From Daphnia carinata (lineage: Eukaryota; Arthropoda; Branchiopoda; Diplostraca; Daphniidae), in contig NC_081338.1 of the NCBI RefSeq assembly GCF_022539665.2, positions 3,409,679 to 3,473,678 on the forward strand: a stretch of 64,000 nt of DNA. Direction: 5' to 3'. This document shows, in pieces, positions 28,989-39,331 of this stretch. The notes under the pieces were generated by a model. That model had not been told where the DNA came from and searched no databases. It was given only the letters and a program-made list of their open reading frames with translations. The position numbers and the translations under genes are program-made. Each line of letters opens with the position of its first letter. Within the stretch, counting starts at the first letter, position 1.

Positions 28989-29337
28989 GAAATCCCATCT
29001 TTTTCGCATTTTGATTAGCTATTTGTGGGCACAAAAAAAAGGTGTCACAAAAAGAAACGAGCTAATTTATTACACTGTTCTTTTTCTCCTCCTTTTGTCT
29101 TGTGCACATGGTAGTCTGAAATTTGCTGTGCTGGTATTCTCTCTCTCGTCCCATTTCCTTTCTGTACATAAGTTTTTTTTTTTTTTTTTTTTTTTGTTTT
29201 GTTTTCGGCCAAATAGAAAGGGTTGGCGAAATGTGTTTCCATCTGCAAACTGCTAGATTGACCATTGCTTCCAGGGCGATTAAGGTAAAAGGCTAATTTT
29301 TACATTATAGAAATACGATTACGTGTATTTTAACGGG
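28989..29337. other. Convergent 3' flank between UBE3A and Ly6-like gene
   Basis: Both genes end toward this 349-bp stretch, so it holds both 3' UTRs. It contains a run of 23 T at 29173-29195. No gene was seen. Confidence 0.6.
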
Positions 29338-30190
29338 TTAACCTAAGAGAACAAGAGCGGCTATAAGTGTAAAGAGGAACGAAAGGGAGACATGCATAGA
29401 ATTGGCTGCGTTGCACAAATCTCCTTGGCAATATTTAACATCCAAAATTAGACCACCAGACAGTGTATCGGTGAATCCCCCATTTTTCAAAGGGACATCG
29501 TTCGTCCTGTCCTGAACGGCCCCACAGAAGTAGGTAACATTTATCGCTTTCCCGGCTTCAGATTACGATGAGAAAAGAAAAACGTTAACACACTTGCAAG
29601 GAAACAAAGCTCTTTGAGTTACATCCTCACCTGAATAATAAGCATAGCGAATGCAAGAATTGGCACTGGTCTTGGGGCACGTTACTTTACACCCCCTAGT
29701 ATCACAATAGTCCTTTACGATAGCTGGATCAGGTTCCGGGGATGATGTGTCGTCTATGTTTCAATATTTTATAGTCAATTTCGAGTCTATTTTTTTTTTT
29801 TTTTTTACGTGACTCATTCTTTTGTTATGAAATGCCATACTTGTAAAAACGAATGGTGTGAAGCACGGAACGTATTTCTTGATTCTGGCGCAATCAGGTA
29901 CCGTATTGTTCTCTGTCACTCCGGGCCAGGTGAACTGGTAGCACTCAAAAATGTTATTTTCCGTAGTGTTGGATGTAGTTTCTCTTTTGCTGCGAAAAGG
30001 TTCGACTGTTTCCATGACTCGGTAACCGACATGGCCGTGACCGAATACGACTGTCCGAAAGTCTTGAGGATTAGATGCTACAAAACAGAAATGGTGAATA
30101 TGCGAACGTGTCTTTGTGCGCTAGAAATAATTTACCTTCGGAACCGACAAGAAAAAGAACTGCGATGACTATTAAACGTACGTCAGGCAT
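29338..30190 (-). CDS. Ly6/uPAR-like GPI-anchored protein
   Basis: Four exons on the minus strand: 30190-30136, 30077-29841, 29753-29631, 29555-29338. They encode 210 residues. An N-terminal signal peptide (about 1-17) is followed by ten cysteines from FECYQF to the terminal CQGDLCNAA, the CxxxxCN ending typical of three-finger Ly6/uPAR domains. A hydrophobic C-terminal tail (SLSFLFTLIAALVLLG) after small residues fits a GPI-anchor signal. Several N-glycosylation sequons (NTT, NVT) are visible. Family members act at the cell surface in channel modulation, junction formation or signalling. The specific role here is unknown. All introns are phase 1, usual for secreted modules. Confidence 0.85.
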
Positions 30191-30826
30191 TCTCTGTAGC
30201 TTTCTATGTGATTGGTAAAAGGTGAGCAAAGCAAGTGAAATGTTGTGAAACGCTGGATCCTAGCTTATCTTTACGAAAGGTGCCATACGCGATAACTGTT
30301 GCGTCAATGGCGTCATTGATAGACTATGACAATTATGCGATAAGGCACCAAAACAGGCGGGGGTTCGTGAATATTTGCTTATTTACCTTGAAAATGCAGA
30401 ATTTTGAAAACGATTCTTTCACCCGTCACTGAGCAACTCATCGTCAGAGAGACTTATCCTCGTATCATCAATTGCGCACTGAAAACGTTGATAGTAAATC
30501 TCAATTTTTGATCCAAATTTGAAAGAATGACAAGCTGTTTTCCGCCACAACAATTGTTAAAGATAATGGTTTTACTCTGACAGAAAAATCTATTGAATGA
30601 AGCCGATATTTTAAAACATCGTAAAGAGCGGCAGTGCGAGTGGTTTGAAACGACATCAATGCTGAGTCATAGTAATACTTGGAAAAATGAAGATGCTGTT
30701 TGCGTGCTACTTTAAATGTATTCAATATCACGTGCTTTATGATATTGAGACAGAAGTTGTACAAACTAACAGTGGGTAGCTACTCCATATAATGCAGGTA
30801 ATCCCGTACATAAGCCAAAATGGGAT
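30191..30826. other. Intergenic: Ly6-like gene to protease C
   Basis: This stretch is the Ly6-like 5' flank and the protease C 3' flank. No gene was seen. Confidence 0.5.
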
Positions 30827-32403
30827 CTAAATGATGGATGTGATGGCGGCGGCGAAATTTTCGATGTTACACTTGTTGACACCGCGTTGCATAAGAAAGT
30901 AGCCTGAGTCTCCCCAAGCATTTCCCCATGAGTTACGAACGATCCAGTAGTCCATCTCGTTTTGCGTTCCCCAGCCGACCACGACTACAGCGTGATTCAC
31001 TCCTTTGTTGTCACACGCCGGATCGTTGTAAATGCCGCTTCTGGATAATTGCAGTAAGACAAAAGTGGCACCAACGAGAATGCCAGGATATAATTAAGAA
31101 GAGCATTACCGTAAAAATGTTTTGTATATGCAGTATACCTATAAGCGTAGAAGGAATCGGTGACTGTAAAGGCGACAGAAATAGGGCCATAGAGCTGCAA
31201 GGCCATTTGCATAGATACAGGATTGTTACGTTCGAGGAAACCAGAGGATGCGACTTTTACTCTGTTCATGCACGTCTTGAATTTGCATGTCATATCCTGA
31301 AATTAGAAAGACTGAGTAAATCGTCAAATAGAGAAAAGCTGGAACTATCGGATGCTATTGCAGACTTTACTTGACCGGTGTAAGGATAGAACGACTCTTT
31401 TGCAGATCCATTCTGTAAATAGTTCCAGGCGGATGAATACCATCCACCGGAGCAGCCAAGATTGCTTGGGTCGCAATCAACCAATTGTTGCTCGCTGAAA
31501 GTTAAAAGGAACGAATTGCATCAATCTTTTGTACAGGTTGCGGGTCCGTGATCACTCACCTCAAAAGAACTGACTCGTTGGTCTTTTTACATCGTGCGAA
31601 TTCTAGCGGCGTAATAGCGGCAAAAGCCCAGCAACTTCCACACTATAGTACAACAATTATTAAATCTGTTGTATCAATTAAGGACAAATGATTTTAAAGT
31701 ATCACCTGTCCTTGATCTTTAACTGCCGGCATGCAATTGTGGTTGCGGTAATCTAGCTGTCCTCCAAATAAAAGAATTCAAATAAATTACGTCAACAGTT
31801 TACGACGTAGTTCAAAGTGCTGCACAATGCACTGCTGCACTTGTGGTTAGGGCAAGAATATTCTAAAGCAGAAACGTACCGAGTCAGGCAGTTGTCCTGA
31901 GGATCGGCCAATGAGGGCCAGACCTCCTGAGTTGTTCACGTCCATGGGAAGGCGTAGACCAGTGTAAAGCTTTTTCTCATCATCGTCCTGTAACGAACAA
32001 GTTAAGCAAACATAAAAAATGTTATTGCTTTGTAGAAGAAATTGTGTGATACTTACCATTGTAGAAAACTTGTTGTGATCCATTTTGAACGTGGCATGCG
32101 AATTCTGGTTGTGTTTCTCGATCATAGCATCGACCTTAGCAAAATTTTCAATGCGTATCAAAATTTCTGCCATAGTTTGGCGAGCGCCATTTCCGGGAAA
32201 GTCAGTCTTTCGTCCAAGTTAAAAGAGAAATCGTAAGAAAGATGATTAATTTCAAACCGTACGAGTTATTCGTGTTAACAAGCCTAAAACCTCTTTTTTA
32301 CCTGATATTTTAGCCAAGCGGTTCCCACATCATCCTCTTGTCCGAGCGCTAACACAGCGCAATAAGACACTGTGATAGCGGTTATGATGAACCCGGTATT
32401 CAT
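30827..32403 (-). CDS. Papain-family (C1A, cathepsin L-like) cysteine protease C
   Basis: Eight exons on the minus strand: 32403-32302, 32206-32057, 31987-31880, 31756-31706, 31642-31560, 31494-31371, 31296-31139, 31040-30827. They encode 329 residues. The exon plan is that of protease A: exons 3 to 8 have the same lengths and phases. A signal peptide (about 1-21), I29 propeptide (HNKFSTM), DQGQCGSCWAF with catalytic Cys (about 141), LGCSGGW, NHAVVVVGWG with catalytic His, and RNSWG with Asn are all present. It is an intact secreted or lysosomal endopeptidase. It lies in opposite orientation to A and B, with UBE3A and the Ly6-like gene between, so the family was dispersed by an inversion or insertion. 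Confidence 0.93.
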
Positions 32404-32530
32404 CGTGCTATTAACAACTAAACTGAAAAACGGAGAATTTTGAGTACAAAAGAAAAATTTTAACGTTTCTGCAAACTTCCTTGAGGTTACGGTGCACAGT
32501 TTGACTGTGACAAGGATCGAAATCACCGGT

Positions 32531-32540
32531 TTTTTATATA
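32531..32540 (-). promoter_or_regulatory. TATA box of protease C
   Basis: On the minus strand TATATAAAAA lies about 130 bp upstream of the ATG at 32403, similar in spacing to the TATA boxes of the other tandem genes here. Confidence 0.65.
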
Positions 32541-32788
32541 GACAAGGTTGCGGGATATATTTCACGTTGTCTGTCACCTTGTAGATTATAGCGTGAAAAC
32601 GTCATTGCAAAAAGGGGGAATTGTTATTTGATAATTCTTCTGGTGGGAGTGGTTCTTATAATCTCATTTCGAGTATAAGTGTCAAGAGAAAAGCATAGTT
32701 CTGTGAAACACGGTGTAGTTAAACCATATAACATAACAGAATTTGCCGACTAGACTTGTAAATGTGCTCGTTTTCTGATGCGTTGACT

Positions 32789-32821
32789 CACCGCGGTCGT
32801 TCAGGAAAAACGACCGCGGTG
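32789..32821. repeat. Perfect GC-rich hairpin, 13-bp stem, 7-nt loop
   Basis: CACCGCGGTCGTT at 32789-32801 and its exact reverse complement at 32809-32821 flank CAGGAAA. The GC-rich stem stands out from A/T-rich surroundings and sits roughly midway between two divergent genes. It could be an operator-like site, an insulator motif, an RNA hairpin or a mobile-element end. Confidence 0.9.
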
Positions 32822-33025
32822 TTATACATCAAGTAATTACATCCTTTATTGAAAAGCGTCGCTATCTCACAGTAAGAGATAATTTAGAAACAAACTTGCA
32901 TTAAACGAAATGAAATATCGATTAAAGAAAATTCCCCGATGGCAATCTGCTTAAGCGCTTAATTGCCCGACAATAATGTTGATAAAGAACCATAACATCC
33001 ACGTATGGTAAATTAATCAGAAGAA

Positions 33026-33039
33026 CATGCCATGGCAAC
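33026..33039 (+). promoter_or_regulatory. X-box-like motif 2 (RFX site), BBS1 promoter
   Basis: CATGCCATGGCAAC matches 12 of 14 positions of the ciliary X-box consensus RTHNCYWTRGYAAC, with a perfect right half-site. It lies 143 bp upstream of the BBS1 ATG. Confidence 0.5.
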
Positions 33040-33101
33040 AATCGAGGTATACGAACTGGTGTTTGTTCTCTCTCTCCTGCAATCCCACCATACGTTGTAC
33101 G

Positions 33102-33116
33102 GTTGCCAAGGGTAAC
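33102..33116 (+). promoter_or_regulatory. X-box-like motif 1 (RFX site), BBS1 promoter
   Basis: GTTGCC-AAG-GGTAAC consists of two good RFX half-sites (GTNRCC and RGYAAC) with a 3-nt spacer, 66 bp upstream of the BBS1 ATG. RFX transcription factors drive BBS and other ciliary genes in animals through such sites. Confidence 0.7.
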
Positions 33117-33181
33117 GCTAGGAAACAACAACAGCAGTTTAGAGTCAATGTTTCGTTTTCATCCACAGAGAAATTTGTCAA

Positions 33182-35143
33182 ATGTCAAGAAATCAACTAT
33201 GGCTGGACGCCTGTCGAAATTCATCCGTCAATTTGAAATCGGAATGCGGTGTTGTGCTACTGGATGTGGAAGATTTAGCAAAAGATGGAATTAATCGTCT
33301 CCTAGCATTGTTGGTTGGCTACGAGCTCAGTCATCTCAAAATATTTAATGGGACTGATTTACAATGCGAAATCACTTTGCCCGAAATGGCTGTCGCCATT
33401 TGTACGTTCAACATTGATGGATCTCCCCCAGGTATTTATTTTGTGTTAGTTAAGCCTATTTGACCTCACGCATTATAACTTTGTGATCTCACAGGCATTG
33501 CTGTTGGAGCTGGCTCATCCTTGTACATCTATAAAAATTTCAAACCGTATTACAAGTATAACATACCTCATGGGGGACCCAATTACACGGAACAGGCAAG
33601 AGCATCAATTCACGCATAGATTTTAAAGTAGGACTTCTTGTTACTTGAGATATATTTCAACATTATCCAGGTGGAAATCACTCAACTAGCTGCTTTATCA
33701 CGCTCTACACCAGATGTTTCATGTTCATCATTGCTGTTAGTAGGCACTGGACACAATTCACTCTTGATTATCGATCCTCAAACGTTCAACGCCATCAGTA
33801 GAGTAACTTATTGAGCGAAGAAACACCTCCATGCTTTTTGAAGCTAAAATGGATCTATTTGATTTCGTTATAGATAGAACTTGCGGATGTACCAACGTCT
33901 ATCAAAAGCAGCGGGTACTATGACATGGAAGCTATTATATTGGTCGGCACACCGGACGCGGGCGTCTTCATACTGCGCTCCGATCAGAAGCCTTTACAAC
34001 CCAAACCGTTTTTACCCCCTAGATCACCGATAGTGGAAATAGCGTTTAATGGAACTACAATTGCCATCGCTACCAGTGATTACACTATTAGATATTACAC
34101 ATTGCAGGTTAGTGAAAGGTTCTAACTTCTATTGCAAATCATTTTATCGTTTGCTTCAACACACAGGGACAAGAGTTACGCAAAATTGTCGTTGACACTT
34201 TTATATTGGCAATTGCGTGGATCCAACCGACGAATCAGGATCTTTGCCTTTTGGCTGTATCACTTTCAAATGGACAAGTTCATTTCTATAGGCAAGGTAT
34301 TCTTATAGAGCAGTTGCATTTCAAAACGTCTATCGTCTCGATGACATTTGGACGATATGGAAGGGAAGACGGTACTTTAGTTATGGTTTCCAAAGGTTAG
34401 CTACTAGTATGAAACGTTGTAGCTGACGGTAACATTGCCTTTTAATAGATGGTGAGCTGTTTGTGAAAATTCTTAATCGTGGGTATAAAATGGCCCAGCA
34501 AACCGACTTGAATGTTAGCAGTAAACCATCAATCTCCATTTGCAAGAGAAAAGCTCTTGGGCCAGCAAAAACGAAGCTATTTGTTGATCAGACGATGCGG
34601 GAGAAAGAAGATCCAGCTAGTAAGTTGCGATATTTCACCATTTTTTTTCAAATTCCGCTAATAGAAACCTTAATGATTTCTATAGAAATGTATCAGCTCT
34701 TTCAAGAAGGAATGTGCCGCTTACATCTAAGAGCTTTACGCGAGTGGTTGAATTTTTCATCGAGTGCAAAAGCTGATGTAGAACAGCTCGCACCTGTACC
34801 TGAAGAAAGCCGTTGCCTACACCTTGTTGCAAAATTATTAGGTACTGGATCTCGCTTTATGTTGCATCTCTTACTGCAGAATATCAGCGATCAAGTGATT
34901 GATAGCCTTACAGTCATGCTGCAAATCACTGATGGCAAACTTGTACTCGAACGATCTTCTGCAAAGATTTCGTTAATGCTGCCCGCGGCTCAGCATTGGA
35001 TCAAAATTAATGTCAAAGATCCCACAAATCAGGGAGGTGAAGTTTCTGTGATTGTAAGGAAAGAGGCGGAGCCCGATTTTGAGCTCACTATCTGGGGATC
35101 TATTGTGTGTACTGCTAAAATCAATATTTCACCAACCATATGA
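33182..35143 (+). CDS. BBS1: Bardet-Biedl syndrome 1 protein homologue (BBSome subunit)
   Basis: Seven exons: 33182-33431, 33495-33595, 33671-33802, 33874-34107, 34167-34395, 34449-34619, 34686-35143. They encode 524 residues. Landmarks of BBS1 are WLDA near the start, LYIYKNFKPYYKYNIP, LLLVGTGHNSLLIIDP, the FGRYGREDGTL segment, KTKLFVDQTMREKE, and a C-terminal GAE-like beta domain. The N-terminal part forms a seven-bladed propeller. By family knowledge BBS1 joins the BBSome coat that carries membrane proteins along cilia. Intron 2 starts with GC (CAG|GCAAGA), the common non-canonical class, because no GT donor is available before an in-frame stop. The protein is shorter than the vertebrate one (about 590) and lacks the helical insertion after the second blade. 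Confidence 0.92.
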
Positions 35144-38100
35144 ATGGATTTCCAGTTCATGATTAAAGAACGTGGTAAGTATTTTTCAACAGGTATTCAT
35201 TCAATACATAAGCTGTGTCAAAAGAAAAAGTTATGATGAAATTGTGAATATAACCAAATTTGGTTTCAACATTCCGCCTTGAATGAGGCCTATATTAGGC
35301 TGTCGTTATTCGTGAACCGTATTTTATACGTTACGCACACGACAGCATTTCCGAGAGAACTGGAGATATCAGGTGGCAATGCCATTCAAAGTTGCCCACC
35401 GATGCAAAACTTGTAGTGAAACTTGATAGCGAACAGAGCTATGGAACTACAGGAAGTTATAGGCTCACATGTATATGTGCAACGAGTCGAATGATCGAAA
35501 GACTCTGACACTGACACTTTAACGAAGGCTCTTATAGTGCATTAAAGAGCTGATTGCATATTAACGACTCGAAAACTTGCAGCGTAGATCGGTGTGCTTA
35601 CGGACAATTCTTTTCTACGTTCCCCTGAAAAAGCACCTGTTACTTACTAAAGAAAGAATATAGGTAACACCAAGTCTATCTCTCAAAGAATACCATTCAC
35701 ATTCTCTTAACATGCAAACGCCAATGATGCCATTATCCTGATAGAGGCTTAGCACATCTGTTGTAATGGATCAATATAGAAGATAGACGGATATTTTCAT
35801 GGTTACCATGGTAAACGTAAGGCACTGCATCAGATGACCATGTTTTTGAGTTCTCGCAATAGACTGCCACCCACGGAGTGCTCTTCTAAATGGGCATTGC
35901 TCTACCCGTGGGAATTTGAATTAATTCGTGGGATAGTGATCGTGTAAAGAATCCTCGAATGAAATCGGAAAAACGTGGACCGCTATTTTATGGGTTCACT
36001 AGACAACTCCTGTTCTATGGGTTACCACTTATTTCGGTACTTTCATAGAGCATTGCTATGTAGGAACAATCCACCTGTCAGTAATTAAGGCATCGCTCAC
36101 TTGCGATTCATTGTATATGAATTATTCATGCCTAATGGGGTTGGGCTAAAAGTATTTTGATTCCGTAGTATAAAAAAAAATTACGTTGTTAAAGGGATAA
36201 CTGTTATTTTATTCGGAATCAGGATTCAAATTAGCTTGTGACACGTTAGCTTTAATTAAATTCTAAGGTTAAATGTCGAGGAGGCTAAATTTGAAGTCTT
36301 AAAAATAAGCCCGACAGAATAAGCCCGATTTTTTTTTATTTATTTATTTTTTAAATTTATCTTTTTAAACGCGGATATTGTTATGAAAATACACGATTTA
36401 GACTCAGTTTTAACGATGATATAAAAAATGACTTTCGTTTTTGTTAGGAAGTTATAGTTTATGAGTTGTTTGCGTTCAAACGGAGGGGGGGGGGGTCGGG
36501 CTTATAGCCCATATAGCATGTCGATCCGTTGTATTAAAAAAAGATCTACGTCTTTAAACAGATAACTATTTTTTTATTCGAAATCAGCGTTAAAATTTGG
36601 TTATGATGATTTAGCTTTCATTGAATTTTAAGTCAAAGGCTAAATTTTCAAAGTCTTAAAAATAAGCCCGACAAAATAAGCCCGACTTTTTGCTATTTTT
36701 TAATTTATTTTTTAAACCACGAATATTGTTATGAAAATACATGATTTAGACTCAAAATTTAACGAGGATTTCAATAATCGCGTTCGTTTTGACTATGAAG
36801 TTATAGTTTCCGAGTTATTTGAATTAAAAGTTGTTGTGCTAAAAACACTTCAATTAAAGTAACGCACAAACAAATGATATATTCTTAGTCGGTCATTACG
36901 CAGAAAACAGCCCTGAATTCTAGCAGTAAGCGTTGCAATTGTTTGAAAAGTTCTTGTTTATATTTCTTTTGCAGAACCATCATCAACGGCTGTATACCAA
37001 TGGGTATAATATAACAACTAGGCTATATACAACGGCCACTTCTATGCATAACGACAAGCTTAATGTCTCTGGAAAACTTCGAACTCCACTTGCCTAGGTA
37101 ACAGTGATTGATAATGAACCGTTAGAACAATGACTGCTATTGGTGCTTTTTTCAGAGAAACTTTGTCGTTATGTTCAGAACATATGATAGAGGTCGAAGG
37201 AGGTATAATATAAAGATGGCCGGAAGAACGCCATCGTACGTGCGTTCGCTAAAGGAACAGCAACTGATCTGTGTATTGTACAATAGCAGATCACAATATT
37301 CAGTTGAATAGCAATAATACGCTGCTGACTGATCTTATCAAAATCCATGTATCGTCGCAAAGGATTGTCAAACCTTTTCATCCTTATAAAATAAGATATG
37401 AAAGCGTACTAATCTTCTTGGCAATGCACGGTCTTTTCTCGCTATAATATGTCTTTTGTGCTTGGGGATTTATTTTTATCATGTTTTTATAAACTAGAAG
37501 CAGGAAAAAGGATTGTCTTTCTTAGTCGCATGCTGAAACCAATTGCAACTGATACTATATCTTACGATACATCACATTGCATAATGTTCTTCGTTAACTT
37601 TCGGTAGGTCTCGTGGTGCATAAAGTAGCATTGCAAAGAGCTATTTATGACAAACCTTTTAGGCGGCGCATATAAAAATGCCCAAAGCCCTCGGCATCGT
37701 CGCACAAAGGTATGAAACGGTGGATAATAAAGTTCGAAATCCCTCATACAACTGCAGTATATTATAATAGAAATGCTGCTTTATAAATCATGATGTTCCA
37801 CCTCTTTGTAAGACTTTCAGAACTCTTCCTATTTCTTGAAATGTTATTGGACAGCATATGCAACTCTTTTGGATACATACGGATACTTTTCAATAACAAG
37901 TTCAGCTCTATTTCTATTTTTTTTTTCCACGGAAAATATTACTGAATGGCTCTCGTCTATGAAACATGAATAGGTGGGTAGATTTTCTTTCAGTCAAACG
38001 AAGGCATAGAAGAAAATCCCTTCGTTTCGTAGCTTATAGTCTCCAGGCAGGTCACCCTATTTGTTATTTTGTTAGAGTTCAATCGTATCCGTATGTTAGT

Positions 38101-38144
38101 GGCAAGAAGTACACACCGGAAGCAATACAGGGTTTTAGGTTTGT
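35144..38144. other. Intergenic: BBS1 to GPCR 1
   Basis: Three kilobases without a gene. ATTAAA at 35162-35167 may serve as the BBS1 poly(A) signal. The imperfect tandem duplication at 36164-36830 is listed separately. Short open frames near 37.2-38.2 kb lack family features. Confidence 0.55.
36164..36830. repeat. Imperfect tandem duplication, two ~320-bp copies
   Basis: Copy 1 (about 36164-36480) and copy 2 (about 36525-36830) share long blocks: GATAACT, AGTCTTAAAAATAAGCCCGAC, ATATTGTTATGAAAATACA and GAAGTTATAGTTT. Each copy carries ATAAGCCCGA twice, about 5 nt apart. An inverted copy, TCGGGCTTAT, follows a run of G at 36487-36495, between the copies. No coding capacity was seen. It looks like a short non-autonomous repeat, perhaps with a terminal hairpin. 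Confidence 0.8.
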
Positions 38145-39331
38145 TTATTTACATTTAAATTTTTGCTTTATGCGGACCAAAGCCCTTTTGAATTCCGTAC
38201 TGGTTAGCATGTACATAAAAGGATTATAGATTGTATGACATAGGAAGATATCGGTAAGATAAGGGTTAATCCGGAAATTGATTAAGCAACTCTTTTCAAA
38301 ACGAATGCACCAATAGATAATTATGGCATTTAATGTGACGGGAAAGGTACAAAGCCAAACTGGTAAAACATTGATCGACATGTTTAAGGCGGCCCGAATT
38401 TCTAAGCGGTTGAGCTTTTTTTGATGGGTAAACCATGAAAAACAATTGGTATCTGTCCCATTAATATCCAAGTCAGTCACTTGGTCAATGCGTGTTGTCA
38501 TAACTGGATTTTCTTGATCAATAGGCTGAGGAATTCCTTGCTCGGCTCCTTGGCAGATGTTAAAGAATACCAATGCCAGAAATCAGCAGTTAAGTTGTTC
38601 CAATCATAGATTTATGGCTCAATCAGCAGAGACAGCGTGCACTTACTGGAAATATTGTTGGTAGAGGGTGCTGGAAAAAATCGAAGTGCGACTGACGCTT
38701 GAAGAAAGTTGGAGTGGTGATTGGTGGCTTCTCGCGATCGAACGAAAATCATGATGTGCAACACAACGCAGAGCACGCCCAGCAGTAGATCGTAAATCAT
38801 GACGCAATGTACGTGAGTGATGTTAACCGTGCAATTTTTAATATTTTTAAATCCAGTCCAAAACGGACTGGTAGCTGCTAGGTACGTTACGATGCCACCA
38901 AAAGCTAGCAGATAAATGCTATTTTTATTAGTGACTTTCTTCTTGTACCACTCGTAACGTGCGATTGCCAAATAACGATCGAACGCTGCCAGAGTGAGGA
39001 ACGTCAAAATAATTGTGTAAAATACACCAGCGTTAAGGACGACAATTTGGCATACGACGTGATTGCGACTCACGATGGACACCACTTCTAGAATGGCTTG
39101 AAAAAGCTGGAACTGGTTGGCCAATGAAATCGCAACCCAAAACACGTGACGCGGATAGTGCAATTGTCGGGAATGAAAAATCCCCACCACGACAAGCAAA
39201 TTTGTCACAGTTCCGACAATAAAGATAACGGACCGGTAACTTTGTTGCGCTATCGACAAAGGCCGCGCATTTATTGGGAAATCCACAATAACTAACGAGG
39301 ATAAATTATTGAGCACGATCGAACGATTCAT
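38145..39331 (-). CDS. Orphan class-A (rhodopsin-like) GPCR 1
   Basis: Two exons on the minus strand, 39331-38647 and 38548-38145 (98-nt intron), encode 362 residues. Seven hydrophobic segments are visible, with two N-terminal glycosylation sequons. The DRY motif ends TM3 (DRYLAIARYEWY), extracellular loop 2 has CTVNITHVHC, TM6 carries WLCTFP, and TM7 has NPFMY (the NPxxY motif). TM2 reads ISLANQ, so the usual sodium-site Asp is Asn. The membrane receptor signals through G proteins; its ligand is unknown. A close paralogue follows in the same orientation at 40963-42136. Confidence 0.88.

Larger units (their letters stand above)
32404..33181. other. Divergent promoter region: protease C (-) and BBS1 (+)
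   Basis: This 778-bp stretch separates the two start codons. It contains a TATA box for protease C at 32531-32540, a perfect GC-rich hairpin at 32789-32821 and two X-box-like motifs near BBS1. No gene was seen. Confidence 0.7.
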
